From Flaccisagitta enflata (lineage: Eukaryota; Chaetognatha; Sagittoidea; Aphragmophora): a stretch of 64,000 nt of DNA. Where the stretch lies: positions 93,620,001 through 93,684,000 of the forward strand of contig OZ231126.1 in NCBI GenBank assembly GCA_965153355.1. The letters are read 5' to 3'. Under the pieces are notes generated by a model. That model saw only the letters and a program-made list of their open reading frames with translations, had not been told where the DNA came from and ran no database searches. Each line of letters begins with the position of its first letter. The first letter of the stretch is position 1. Of the stretch, positions 1 through 12,519 are shown piece by piece. The translations under genes were made by a program, and so were the position numbers.

Positions 1-121
1 CTATTTCAAAGTTTAGATTGAACAGGGGCGTAGGACAAGGGCATGCCAGGCATGCCATGGCATGCCCTGTTGTTGGGATACTAAAGTTGTTGGGACACCA
101 ATCTCTTCAAAAAAAAAGTGA

Positions 122-305
122 AGGAGAGAAAAGAAAAGAAAAGGAAGAAGATGAAAGAGAAGAAGAAAGAAAGAAAGGAGAGAGAGAGTGAGAGACAGAG
201 TGAGACAGAAAGGGAGAGAGACAGAGAGAGATGGAGACAGAGACAGAGACAGAGACAGAGTGACAGAGAGACAGAGAGAGAATGACATGTAGACAGAGAG
301 ACAGA
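122..305. repeat. GA/GACA-rich simple repeat
   Basis: Purine-rich degenerate array (GAGA, GACAGA, AAAGGAGA blocks). Open frames on either strand here are low-complexity Ser/Leu artefacts, not genes. Confidence 0.7.
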
Positions 306-489
306 TGGAGCAATTAAAGTTATCAAGTTGAAAGAAAAAAAAATGTTTACATAGATCAGAAGTGAAAGGAGAAATAAAAAAAGGAGGAAAGGAAGACAGA
401 GCAACAGAGATACACTAGCATAGAGACAGACAAATAATTGCATTTTTATGGTGGCAAACAAACAGACACAAAGGCCACAAATTTCATTA

Positions 490-709
490 AACAAGGCCGG
501 ATACACAGCTACCCCAGTGACGTGCGGAGGTGGGCCAAAGGCATCAGTGAGATTACGGATCATTTGAGCAGAGCAGTGATCCCAAAACTAAAAGCAAAAG
601 CCAAGGTGATGGATGGACGGACGGGCCGGCTGGACCGGCGGACAGCGGACAGCGGGCCAGCAAGAAGCGGGAATTATGAAATCGCGTGCTCTGCCAGCCT
701 AAAAAAAAT
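490..709 (+). mobile_element. Family A element (A1 type)
   Basis: Begins ACAAGGCCGGATACACAGC, then the GTGGGC/CAGTGA blocks shared with other A1 copies. A GGACGGACGG-type core follows, and a decayed terminal ATCGCGTGC with an A-rich end. This is the first of about 25 family A copies or fragments in the window. It is diverged and probably old. Confidence 0.65.
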
Positions 710-1456
710 CAAATGGATGCTATAATTGATGAATTTGCTGAAAAGAATGATGTAAGAATTTTTTTTTTTTTTTGTAACAAGTTTTATGCATGGGTGTAAA
801 GTTGCACAAGTCTTGATTTCCCCCTTGGATTTTTATTGCCACTTTACTCACAAACCCCTTGATTTTTCCCTAATTTGGGGAGGCCGGGGCGGGGGGGGAA
901 TTTGATTATATTGCAAAACTTATGACTTAATCATTTCAAAAATTATCATTATGGAGCAATCAAAAGTTGCTAAAAAATGTCTCTCCACTAAACACAATTC
1001 AAGAAGCAAGCAAAAGTATAGCAATAATTACTCTATTTTACAGTTTATGACAAAAAACCACAAATTAGTTTCTGTTGAGACACTAAATTTGTCGGACACT
1101 AATTAGGGGGTGGCATGTTTTGAAAAATTTAACTCCCTTACACCCCTGAGATTGAATATCTTTTGTTCTCACTGTTAAATACAAACATAAACTTATTTAC
1201 ATGCAAAATTCTAGACTTTTCTAGACTGCAAGATTGATTTTTAAAGTTATCTAATTTTTTTCAATTTTTACACATTCAAGTGCATGCTTTCCGCCAGTCC
1301 AGTTTATTGTAGAAATCGCAGTTATCATGTACCGGATTGCTTCCGCATAAAAAACACTAATGGGTGAAAAATGCAATGGTATGATGAATTGATTAGAATT
1401 TGAAGTAGGCACTCTAACTTCCCAAAAATCCATTTGCAAAGAGATATTCCGTGGCG
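710..1456. other. AT-rich stretch, no supported gene
   Basis: AT-rich DNA with poly-T and an oligo-G tract near 886-899. A 62-codon minus-strand frame at 1251-1439 lacks any recognisable domain and I do not call it. The remainder shows no repeat that I recognise from elsewhere in the window. Confidence 0.5.
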
Positions 1457-1676
1457 TTTTTAGTTGCGGACACGCAACTCTATAAGAGGCTTTGTTCGTC
1501 CGTCCGTCCGTTGGTCCGTCTGTCCGTAGAGGTGATTGAGTCGGAAAGTGGAATAATGAGGGGTTTGGACACTTTTAAAGTATGTTTGTGTATGAAGTAG
1601 GGTTTGGGGTGTGGATGGGGATTGGATGCCCCTGCCCACCCGTCCGCAACGATATTGTGACCCCGCGTCACTTGTT
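1457..1676 (-). mobile_element. Family A element (A3 type)
   Basis: Starts TTTTTAGTTGCGGACACGC, then TATAAGAGGCTTTG and a TCCGTCCGTCCG core, and ends with CTGCCCACCCGTCCGC and CCCCGCGTCACTTG. Other copies with the same order are at 20391, 25997 and around 36519-37045. Confidence 0.7.
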
Positions 1677-2284
1677 TGTGCAGTTTGAAAACACCAAAAA
1701 CTATTTATTGGCAGTGAGGCAGCTTCACTCCAAGGTATAATTTTGCCCGGTGCCTCGGCACGCTTTCAAGTGATGCTCAACTGTATGTGTAACGAAGCAA
1801 GGTGATTGCCGCGTAGATTTAACACTTGTTACAGACCAAAGTCAAATGTTACAGAGGAACCTTGATCACGAGAATGGAAACGTAAGAACAAAAGACGTCT
1901 TTGTTGCATTCGTTTTTCCAAGTTGCGGTTGCCTTGAGAACGTTCACATTTGTTTAATGCTTACACTGATCATTAACAATCTATGTAAACACTCACAAGG
2001 AGTCTTGACTTGATTTGTTTGTTTGTTTGTTTTTTTCTGGTTAATACTTAAGAACGGAGTGGCGTTGATCTTGACCAATTTATATGACTTTAAAAAAACG
2101 ACCTACGGACACGGTAAGGAAATTAGCTGTCAATAGTTTTAGAATGACATCATTCTCCAATTCCTCGTCAATCCGATCCAGCATGAGGGAAAACTGGCGC
2201 GAAAAAAATTCAGCTCTAATTTTTTTGTCAGTTTGTGATTGCCTACACTCCTTTTGATGGTAGAAATTAAGGGAACATGGTCAA
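1677..2284. other. Non-coding stretch with one small repeat remnant
   Basis: No gene seen. The segment 1711-1794 (CAGCTTCACTCCAAGG to AGTGATGCTCAACTGTA) resembles pieces near 23344, 24999 and 25693. It is probably the remains of a further TIR element family whose limits I cannot define. Confidence 0.4.
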
Positions 2285-3253
2285 CAAACCTTAGTCGCGT
2301 GGTAAGGGTAATAAAGGTAATAAAGGTAACTAAGGTAATTAAGGTAATACAGATAATGAAGATAACCGTAAGTACCTATATCTTCCTATAATTACCCATA
2401 GTTACCTACAACTACCTGCAAATACCTAAAATTACCTACAATTACATTAGGCTACCAATAATTATCTATAATTACCTGTAATTACCCATTATTTCCTATG
2501 TTTCCTATGATTACCTCAATTCATAGTCCCAGACAACTTTTCTAACTTATATGATATAAATTACTAATATTAGGCATCCAATATAGCGAGAATTCCAGCA
2601 TACAGGCCACCTCGGGGGGTTACAAGCCGTCTTAACTTTCGGTTTAGACGTTAATTTGACCTTGTTTTATCGAAAATCACCAAGCGCCTGGGCCTTTTTT
2701 TGTGTTAGTTATTATCAACAAAGAAATTACTAGCGAAAAGTGTTCTTTTGCTTTCCTCTTGCTCTCTGTTTTAGCGGCCCTCTATGGGCCAGGGCAGAAA
2801 ACGCAAAATAACATATGAACATTGCGGCAGCAGCGTCAGGGGCAGCGGCAGAGGATTTGAAATAAGCTGCTGTTTCTTGATTGTTAAGGAATTTATGATA
2901 ATAGTACTTATTTAAAACTCAAAAGCGCTTGGCGTTTTACATGGAACCGAGCATTGTCCACTTGCACACAGCAAGTAAAGACAGCCCCTCATTCACTTAT
3001 CTGTTTCTTTCACTGGTGCTATGCGTTTTTAGCTGAAAATTTCATGCCTACTAATATACCTATATTTACCTATAATTACCTAAAATTACCTGTAGTTACC
3101 AAAAATTACCTATGATTATTTTTTATAACCTTTAATAACCTTTAAAACAACTATAAAGCCTATATTTCAAAAATATGACGGATGGACCGACCAACCGACT
3201 GACCAACCGACCGACATAGCGGCTTCTAGAGTCGCGTTCACGCGACTAAAAAA
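2285..3253 (+). mobile_element. Family A element with TACCTATAATTACC core, interrupted
   Basis: Left part ACAAACCTTAGTCGCGTGG leads into a degenerate GGTAATAAAGG / CCTATAATTACC minisatellite. The right end is GACCGACCAACCG, then GAGTCGCGTTCACGCGACT and A's. A separate 480-bp TIR element sits inside the minisatellite at 2571-3050. This copy has one of the private tandem cores typical of family A. Confidence 0.7.
2571..3050. mobile_element. TIR element with 7-bp target duplication (copy 1)
   Basis: Ends TAGGCATCCAAT and CATGCCTA form a short inverted terminus, flanked by identical CTAATAT at 2564-2570 and 3051-3057. A second copy lies at 3913-4326 in the opposite orientation. They share, for example, the CTTTCACTGGTGCTATGCG segment. 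No transposase is encoded, so it is non-autonomous. The 7-bp duplication would suit P-like or atypical hAT-like elements. That assignment is inference. Confidence 0.8.
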
Positions 3254-3335
3254 AGGGTCAATTCGTTACATACTTCCACTGACAAAACCGCAACATTACA
3301 ACATGTTCCGATTAGAGGTCCACCTGACTGACCTA

Positions 3336-3448
3336 TTTTTAGTCGCGTCCTACGCGACTCTACACCTGGCTATGTATCAGTCGGTCGGTTGGTTGATCAG
3401 TTGGTTGGTCAGTCGGTGGTTGGTCCCCTTTTTGCTTTTTCAGTTTTT

Positions 3449-3538
<90 letters not shown>

Positions 3539-3603
3539 AGGGGGTGTGTATGTCCTTGTTCACCCGTCTGTCACAACATTGTAACCCCATTTCACTTGTT
3601 TTG
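3336..3603 (-). mobile_element. Family A element with (GT)n core
   Basis: TTTTTAGTCGCGTCCTACGC, GGTTGGTCAGTCGGT core, then a pure (GT)n run at about 3452-3535 and the A3-type right end (CACCCGTCTG, CATTTCACTTGTTTTG). The dinucleotide array lies inside the element. Confidence 0.7.
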
Positions 3604-3663
3604 TACAGTACCAGAATATGACAATAACATAATCTGAGGCTGTATTCAGAAATATTACGTTGA

Positions 3664-3812
3664 AAAAATGCCAGACGGTTACCCTAGTCACGTGTTGGTG
3701 GGTAGGGGCAGTGATATAGAAGATCACTGGGGCATTTGGGCAGGAGCAGAGAACTCAAAATGCTCAAAAACACTCAAAAACCCCAAAAAAGTAATAGTCG
3801 CAAAAGCGTCAG
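3664..3812 (+). mobile_element. Family A (A1) head, truncated by a B element
   Basis: ACGGTTACCCTAGTCACGTG, GGTAGGGGCAGTG, CATTTGGGCAGGAGCAG and AAACACTCAAAAACCCC follow the A1 order. It then stops at GTCAGCGGTACCC, which is the minus-strand start of family B. The A element was therefore probably the insertion target of the B element. Confidence 0.6.
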
Positions 3813-3912
3813 ATGGTCAGCGGTACCCAATGCCCCTATGCTTACCTAAGCTGCGCTAGGATTTAAGCATGGAGGCTAGGATATAAGACTCGGCTGGCAT
3901 AAGAGCTATGAG

Positions 3913-4326
3913 TAGGCATGAAATTTTCAGCTAAAAACGCATAGCACCAGTGAAAGAAGCGGATAAGTGGATGAGGGGCTGTTTTGACTTGCTGTGTGTA
4001 AGTGGACAATGCTCGGTTCCATGTAAAAAGCCAATCGCTTTTAAGTTTTAAATGTGTACTATTATCAAGAAACCGCAGCTTGTTTGAAATTCTTTGCCGC
4101 TGCTCCTGTTGCTGCTGCTGCTGCTTGAATTTCCGATAAGAGCAAGACAAAAGAACAGTTTTGCCTGTAATTTCTTTGTAGATAATAACCAATTCAAAAA
4201 AAGGCTCAGGCGCTTGGCGATTTTCAATATGACAAGGTCAAATTGATATCTAAACCGAAAGTTAAGACAGCCTAAGACCCCCCGATGTGACCTAAATCCC
4301 GGAATTCTTGCTACATTGGATGCCTA
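3913..4326. mobile_element. TIR element with 7-bp target duplication (copy 2)
   Basis: Inverted relative of 2571-3050. Ends TAGGCATG and GGATGCCTA, flanked by identical CTATGAG at 3906-3912 and 4327-4333. It contains a CTGCTGCTGCTGCTGC run, which produces a poly-Gln frame on the minus strand that is not a gene. Confidence 0.8.
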
Positions 4327-4433
4327 CTATGAGGTTGTTTAGCTGTGAGGCCGGGATTAGAGCCATATGGTTTGGATTGGAGCCACCAGGCTGGGACTGA
4401 GAGCCTTGAGGCTGGGGTCGAAGCTTTGGGGAT

Positions 4434-5776
4434 CACGGCGTCCAGGAACAAACCATAGGTCGAAAAAAAGGGTCAAGACTCCTGACCTCGGAAAATGTTT
4501 TTTTTTTTATGCATTAGTTATCAAGTTGGCAAAAATAAAAGAATCAGCTTGGAAATATAGAATTAAAGCATTTCTATATATTTTTATATCAAAGATTAAG
4601 ATTGTAGCTCCCAGCAGCTTAAGAAATACCTGAAAAAATTGGCAATAGATGCTCTAAAAATGCTTTTACGTATTTGGTAAGTTTAGAGGGTTATTTTACA
4701 GATAAGAGCTGAAAAAACTAATTTAAACTAGCAAATTGATTTTTTTTTTTAGTTTTTTTTCATAAATACTTATTTAGAATTCTTGAAAACTATGAAAAGT
4801 GTATAAATATTGTTGAGATACACATGCTGGAATATAAACCAACTAGCTTAAGAAATATTTCATGGATCAGAGCTTAAGAATATCAAAACAGTGAAAAATA
4901 GTCCATCTACAGTAGTTTTTGATGTTTTTTTGTTTTGATTAATGAAAAATCACTCTTAACAAACTGAAGTAGGTAAAAGCATAAGTGCAGCCACTGTAGC
5001 CAAACTTCTAATATATTTTTTCATATTTTCAGAATCCATGAATATGATCTTTAATCTTAACAGGTCGCCCAAGGGCAATATGTGGTCAGCGATACCCGTT
5101 GCTCTGCTTTGAGTGATTGTGAATTGGAGTGAGGGGAAGCAGGGCATTGGCCCCAAACGGGACAAAGTCCTGTAGAACAGGGGGACTTTCGTTCATCCTA
5201 TCTGAAGAAGTGGATGAGATGCTATAGAGGGCTGACTGAAGGCATTCAAGAGCCTAAACTGAGGTCAAAGAAGGCTGATATAAGGCCTGAGAATGCCGAT
5301 TAGAAGCTTGAGAGGGCTGACTTGAGGCTTGAGAGAGCTGGATTAAGGCTTGAAAGGCCAGAGGACTGATTTGAAGCCTGGGAGCAATAAATTGAGGTTT
5401 AGATGGCTGATTTGAAGCCTGAGAGGCCAAATTTGAGGCCTGAGAGGCCGGGTTTGAGGCCTGAGAATTAGGATTTGAGGCCTGAGAAGCCATATTTGAG
5501 GCCTGAAGGGTCGGATGAAGGGGGGGACTAATGGACAAACAAACAGACGGACAAACAAAAGTCCCCCTGTGTTCTACAGGACTTCGTCCCCTTCGGGGCC
5601 GCTGTCCAAATATGCTCAAAAATGCCTTATTTTGCTATTATTTGACTATCAATTCTAAATTTCTAATTCAATTTTTTCATTTTTGCTATTAATTTGTAGC
5701 TATTAAAACAGGCATTTCCCCAGGTCAGGAGTCTTGTGCATTTTTTTCCACCTAGGGTTTGTTCCTGGACGCCGTG
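4434..5776. mobile_element. 1.34-kb TIR element inside a B minisatellite
   Basis: Inverted ends CACGGCGTCCAGGAACAAAC and GTTTGTTCCTGGACGCCGTG are perfect over 20 bp. They continue imperfectly for about 60 bp (GACTCCTGACCT / AGGTCAGGAGTC). The interior carries an AT-rich segment and a whole B element (5063-5608). No transposase frame is visible. The target duplication is unclear (possibly GGAT). Confidence 0.65.
5063..5608 (-). mobile_element. Family B element nested in the 4434-5776 element
   Basis: GTGGTCAGCGATACCCG, GAAGCAGGGCATTGGCCCC and GACAAAGTCCTGTAGAACAG form the first arm. A GGCCTGAGAGGCC-type minisatellite (5280-5520) follows. The second arm is GTGTTCTACAGGACTTCGTCCCC, ending GGGGCCGCTGTCC. 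Confidence 0.75.
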
Positions 5777-5880
5777 GGATGGCATGGAAGTCTTGAGGCT
5801 TGAAATGGAGCTTTGAGGCTGGGATTGGTGCCTCAAGGCTGGGATTGGAACCTAAAGGCAAACTTGTTTTTCTTTTTTAA

Positions 5881-6627
5881 ACAATGTGGACAGCTATTGC
5901 AAAATTCGCCTTGAATAAGAGGTGGATTGATGAAGTCTCAAGTGTCAACCAATTTCCATATCATTTTCGACCTATCCACCTTCTGACAGATCTGTGACTA
6001 ACATAGTTTAGAAATGATAAAACCAAATAAAAGCAAGATTTTTGTATTTTCCATGCATTCTGCATTCTGTGATTCTACTTTAAATTCTCATAAAATTTAA
6101 ACTACATGACCTACACTCTTACAGTGATGAAATTTTGATACAAAAAAACATTAATGGATGCTCTTACAGAACCTTTAAATTTCACAACCATGGCTCTTTG
6201 CGTCTCTGAGAAAAAGCGTAACAAAATCCAACAACTCAGGTGGGGGGGGGGGGGAATATTCAACTGTGTACACGCCTGCTTTTATCTCAATGCACCTAGA
6301 TTAATGCTCCAACACCAGGACCGTGAATCAATATTGATTTAATCCTACATGCTACAGTCGGACACAGTCACAAAGTCTTCATAGAATTAGAAAAAAGATA
6401 CAAGTAAAGCAGGATTAAAATATTATCCTGGACGGTTGGGCAGGGGAGTATAACCCTCCCTCCTTCACCACACTGACATAAACACACACGCGCACACACA
6501 CACAAAACATTCAAAATGTACATCTTCACACTTTCTAGCTCGAGTTTGACCCACAGACTGACCGACAGACGAACAGACGGACAGGTCAAAGCCACTTATC
6601 AAGTCGCCGTCCAATGATTTAAATAAT
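5881..6627. other. AT-rich stretch, no supported gene
   Basis: No gene. Contains an oligo-G tract at 6241-6253 and a short CACACGCG run near 6481-6503. A 62-codon frame at 6154-6342 has no recognisable features. The piece at 6545-6600 has A-type GACTGACCGACAG core sequence. Confidence 0.5.
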
Positions 6628-7375
6628 GCTTGATACACGGCTACCCTAGTTGTGTGCAGGTAGACAAAGGTATTTGAAGTCTCTTGATCATTTGGGCAGG
6701 AGCAGTGAGGCCAAAGCCAAATATTCGCAAAAACGTTAGATGGTCAATGGTATCCGTGCCCTACCTAAGAAGGTTACGCCTGAAGTTGAAGGGGAAGCAG
6801 GGCAGTGGTCCCGAAGGGGTCAATGACCAATACTTTCACTCATATGGGAAATTTTCTCCTTCTACTCCTTCTCCTCCTCCATCCCAAATCCATGCTTTGA
6901 GGCCCGAATTCCAGCCTCGAGGCCCAAATCCTAGCCTCAAGGCCCAAATCCTAGCCTCAAAGCCCAAAACCCAGATCCCAAACTTGAGGCTGAGATTTAG
7001 GCCTTAAGGCTGGGATCAGGGCCTCAAGGATGGGATTTATGCATCAAGGCTGGGATCTGGGCCTCCAGGCTAGGATTTGGGCCTTGAGGCTAGGATTTGG
7101 GCCTTGAGGCTAAGATTTGGGTCTTGAGGCTGGGATTAAGGCCTTGAATCTTAAATTTGGGCCTCGAGGCTGGGATTTGAGGGGGGGAACAAGGAGGAGA
7201 AAGAAGGAGAAGAAGGAAAGAATTCCCCATATGTGTGAAAGCATAGCTCATCGACCCCTTTGAGGCCGCTGTCAAAAAACACAGAAATGGTGTGATGGAC
7301 AAACCAATGGAGAGACTAACAGGCACACCAATAGATGGACAGACTGATGGGCGCAACAGGAAATGCTGACCATAC
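6628..7375 (+). mobile_element. Family A (A1) element interrupted by a B element
   Basis: A1 head (GATACACGGCTACCC, CATTTGGGCAGGAGCAGTGA) at 6628-6739, B sequence at 6740-7273, then the GATGGACAAACC / GATGGACAGACTGATGG tail of an A core at 7290-7350. The terminal palindrome is lost. Confidence 0.55.
6740..7273 (-). mobile_element. Diverged family B element with AGAAGGAG arms
   Basis: GGTCAATGGTATCCGTGCC and GAAGCAGGGCAGTGG lead to an inverted pair. One arm is TTTCACTCATATGGGAA with CCTTCTACTCCTTC, the other GAAGGAGAAGAAGG with TTCCCCATATGTGTGAAAG. Between them is a GGCTGGGATTTGGGCCT minisatellite that reverses orientation in the middle (6890-7180). The arms differ from other B copies, so this is a subfamily. 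Confidence 0.65.
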
Positions 7376-8330
7376 AACCCTCTAACGTCTTGTTAAAGAT
7401 CTTTTTTGATTTTTTACTAGATGGTGTTTGAAACAGAAACACATAAAGATGTTAATACATGCAGGCTGACAGGCTGACACAAATTGAAAAACCCCCAAGC
7501 GACTGCTTATGACGGCAAATTTTTGATGGAAAATTAAGTGTTTCACCATACCTTTTGCATCATCATTAGGACAATAATGAAGCTGGAATGCTTTTAGTGG
7601 ACAAATTTTCTTTAAAGATACTTGGCACATACAATTTTATCATAATCCGACCTTAAATTTATTTTGATCTGTGCAATTTACATGCAAATGAGGAGGAAAA
7701 TGATGATTTTAAGTTAATTTCTGATTACATTTTTTTCTATTTTCTTAGGTCGAAATTCTAAGAAAGCCATACACAGGGAAATTTTGCATTTTGAAAAACA
7801 TAGTTCTTTCCGTAATTGATTTAAAAAAAGAATTATGTTCTTGGTTTTTGCATTTTTTCATTTTCTATGCAAATTTAGAATTTCGACCAGCTCCCTGTCA
7901 GTGACCAAAAAAAAAAGAAATTTTCAACAATCTCTTTCAAGTATTATTAGCTAAACTTGGTCCTCTTGCTAAATTAATGCAAATTTTTCTTTTGTATATT
8001 ATATCTGACCAATCTCAATCACTTTTATTCACTAGTTTTTTGCATTTTCATTTATTTACTTTTTCCATTTTGACCTCCTTTGAAACGCAAATGTTTGCTT
8101 TGGAGGGACCCTGTCTTATTGGCCCTGTATCCCGCCTTGATTAACTACAAACTTCATACTGAGTTCAAGAAACCAACTTACTATTGAATTCCATTTCCTC
8201 TGTAATTTACCCATCAGTAAATTACCTTTCTGAAACAACATAACAAGCCAAAATTCGACCTACAGATGCCTCTTTTGCACTTTCTTCCAGCGACTTGGCT
8301 AGTTATCGCGCGCCCGAATGAGAGGGAGAG
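7376..8330. other. AT-rich stretch, no supported gene
   Basis: No gene recognised. Two partly inverted segments around 7740-7800 and 7845-7890 (TTAGGTCGAAATTCTAAG / TTTAGAATTTCGACC) suggest a decayed foldback element, but its ends are not definable. Confidence 0.45.
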
Positions 8331-8398
<68 letters not shown>

Positions 8399-8405
8399 CA
8401 GAGAC

Positions 8406-8456
<51 letters not shown>

Positions 8457-8493
8457 TGAGAGAATGAGAGAGAGAGAAAATGAGAGAATGAAG

Positions 8494-8581
<88 letters not shown>
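8331..8581. repeat. (GA)n array with (GACAGA) interruptions
   Basis: About 250 bp of nearly pure GA on the + strand with a short GACAGA block. Both-strand frames through it (Arg-Glu or Ser-Leu) are artefacts. Confidence 0.9.
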
Positions 8582-8584
<3 letters not shown>

Positions 8585-8722
8585 TTGTCGATTTAATGCA
8601 AACGAAAAAAAAAAAACATGGATGGACGTGTACATTTGAGAAAATATGCGATCTTTTTAGTTTTAAATTTACATTAACTTTTTGCAAACCCCCCCCCTCT
8701 CAAGACACCCTATCTTAGATAG

Positions 8723-9124
<402 letters not shown>

Positions 9125-9263
9125 TTGTGAATGTGTGTGTATGATAGGTGGAACAATATCCCCCACTAAACCTAAACTAGTGTGTGTGTGTGGGGGGGTG
9201 TGTCTCTCTCTGGCTTTCTCTTTCTCCTTCCCTTTCTATTCTCTTTCTCTCTCTCTTTCTCTC

Positions 9264-9640
9264 TCTCTCTCAAGCAGAGTAAAATGCAAAAGCTAGCGTC
9301 ATAATAGTTAGGGTCACTTAGTGTAACATCTTGACTTTTCTTTTTTGTTACATAGGGCCGAAAGATATGATCAATGGAAAATATCAATTTTTGCGAAAAC
9401 GCGAAAAAATAAAAAAAGATTCAAAAATTCATAGCGCCAAAACTAATGATCGTAGAGACTTCTGGTTGACGCCATTTGAAAGAGAAAAATAAGCTCTTTC
9501 TTAGTTATGAATATGAAAAAAAGTATCATCCCAGCCCAAAAAACGGCTCAACTTTCAAAAATTGTTTCAAATCCAAATTGGAAAATTGTATTTCTCCCCA
9601 ACGTTTCAAAAAGTCGAATTACGTAATTCGACTTTTTTCC
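9264..9640 (+). mobile_element. Family G element, 3' part
   Basis: After a CT-rich tract comes CAAGCAGAGTAAAATGC and TAGCGTCATAATAGTTAGGG, then a (GCGAAAA)-rich A tract. It closes with the hairpin GTCGAATTACGTAATTCGAC followed by TTTTTTCC. It matches 53100-53474 over most of its length. The 5' hairpin end seen in other G copies is missing. Confidence 0.75.
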
Positions 9641-9840
9641 AACAAATTGTTGTTCAAAGATGAAGCCATTAGATTGTAAATCAACTGTACAGTTCTGCTT
9701 GGATAAATTGCGATTGGAGTCGTATTTGCTTTTTTCAGTTCTTAATACATCAGCATCAATATTTTGTGAATCAGCTATCATCTTCAAAGCTAAGCACCAT
9801 TCTGCGTGGTGATGTGGGTTGACAAGCTACAACACTCTCG

Positions 9841-9992
9841 AAACATGAACGCACCCATTATTTGGTTACCGAGTTTCAATGCAACATGAATGCACCCATT
9901 CGCTTACGAATTTCAATGAAATGTAAATGCTCCCGTTTTGTCGCTGTTTTAATATAATGTGAACGCACCCGTTTGGTCGCCGAGTTTCAATA
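9841..9992. repeat. Short tandem repeat (about 36-42 bp x 4)
   Basis: Four diverged units of the form AACATGAACGCACCC ... GAGTTTCAAT. No coding role is supported. Confidence 0.6.
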
Positions 9993-10068
9993 ACGGCGCC
10001 CGAATACCTGAGATTGACTTAACGGGGAAAACGTGGCACCCAATTTTACCTCCGCTTCTCAGTCGCCC

Positions 10069-10072
<4 letters not shown>

Positions 10073-10161
<89 letters not shown>
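10073..10161. repeat. (CT)n array
   Basis: Pure CT dinucleotide, abutting the 5' end of the B element at 10169. Confidence 0.9.
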
Positions 10162-10164
<3 letters not shown>

Positions 10165-10606
10165 TTTTGGGCAGCGACCCCAAAGGACCGATGTCCTGTA
10201 GAACACAGGGGGGAATTTCCTGATGTTCGTCCCTCCTTCCATCCCTCCTTCCGTCGTTCCGTCCCCCCCCCCCTGGTTGGCCATCAAGGCCTCATATTTG
10301 CCCTCCCAACCCTCAATGTAGCCCTCGAGGCCTCAAATCGGCCTTCCTGGCATCAAATCAGCCCTCTCCCAGCCTCAAATCTGACCTCCAGACTTCAAAT
10401 CTGCCCGCAAAGAATCAAATCAGCCCTCTGTGGCTCAAATTTGCCCTCCCAAACCTCGAATCAGCTCTCCAAGCCTTAATTCTGCCCTCCAGCTCTCATA
10501 TATGCCTTCAGTGGCCTAAATCAGGCCTGAAATACGCCCCCTCAGGACAACTGGAAATTCTCCCCTGTGTTCTACAGGACATTGGCCCTTTAGGGCCACT
10601 ACCCTG

Positions 10607-11537
<931 letters not shown>

Positions 11538-11742
11538 CTACCCTGCTCTCACTCCACTTTTTTTCTGGATCACTCCAAGCAGGGCATCGGGTACCGCTGA
11601 CCATGTGCGATCCTTGGATGACTAGTTTGCATCTCTGCCCTTGCTCAAATCTTGATTAACCTATTTCATCACTGGCCCTGCCCTTCCGACTTGGGTAGCC
11701 GTTTGTCCAGCCTTGACATTTTCCTTTTCCCTTTCTTTTGTC

Positions 11743-11800
11743 GCGGACACGCGATTACAAACGTGACTGTGTCGGTTCGTCTGTCTCTCCGTAGCGTTAC
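11743..11800 (-). mobile_element. Family A fragment
   Basis: TCGCGGACACGCGATTACAA and GTCTGTCTCTCCGTAGCG give the A3 left end and the start of its core. The next sequence is the (TTC)n array, so the element is truncated or has an expanded TTC core. Confidence 0.5.
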
Positions 11801-11817
11801 CCACTCCTTCTCAATCA

Positions 11818-12025
11818 TCTTCTTCTTCTTCTTCTTCTTCTTCTTCTTCTTCTTTGTCTTCCTCTTCTTCTTCTTCCTCTTCTTCTTCTTCTTCCTCCTC
11901 TTCTTCTTCTTCTTCTTCTTCTTCTTCTTCTTCTTCTTCTTCTTCTTCTTCTTCTTCTTCTTCTTCTTCTTTCTTCTTCTTCTTCTTCTTCTTCTTCTTC
12001 TTCTTCTTCTTCTTCTTCTTCTTCT

Positions 12026-12069
<44 letters not shown>

Positions 12070-12110
12070 GCTCTCTCCCTCTCTCTCTCTCATTCTCTCT
12101 CAACTTTCCC
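11818..12110. repeat. (TTC)n then (CT)n array
   Basis: About 205 bp of TTC/CCT triplets followed by about 80 bp of CT. Long Ser, Phe, Lys or Arg frames on both strands come from this array only. Confidence 0.9.
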
Positions 12111-12519
12111 CTAAAAACTCTCTCACCTTTGAGGCTGAGGAAATTGACAACACATCGCGTTGGAGTTATTGCCTCGACTGCTTATCGAGTCCATCATCAA
12201 AGTCATCCCTTGGGTTACACTTAAAATATTTTATAAGAACACTGCTTTATGAGGAGAGGCTCAAGGTTTTTATATTCAAGTCAATTCTTAACTCAAGTAT
12301 TTCTAATCTGTTCTTATTTTTTGTGATATTGAAATCTTTTTGTTCTATTTGATTTCTATGAAAGTTGACTGAAAAAGACTATTTCATTTTCAATCTATAC
12401 AAGAATATTCATTTATAAGTTATAAAATAAAAGTATGTCAAAGATACAAAAATATCTTGTCAAAGTGTTTCAGTTGAATAGCTCTTTTTTCACATCTATT
12501 AAGTGATTAAAAAAAACTA

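Larger units (their letters stand above)
3813..5880 (-). mobile_element. Family B element, twice interrupted
   Basis: Starts GGTCAGCGGTACCC and continues as a GGCTGGGATTGGAGCC-type minisatellite. The minisatellite is split by a 7-bp-TSD element (3913-4326) and by a long-TIR element (4434-5776), then resumes at 5777-5880 (GGCTGGGATTGGTGCC). Its distal arm is not recognisable. Confidence 0.55.

Noticed and set aside
1251-1439. 62-codon minus-strand frame ending ALECVKIEKN
   Set aside because: Single short frame without homology that I can recognise, and no convincing splice acceptor.
11652-12224. 190-codon Phe/Ser/Leu frame and matching Lys/Arg frames on the other strand
   Set aside because: Caused by the TTC and CT arrays only.
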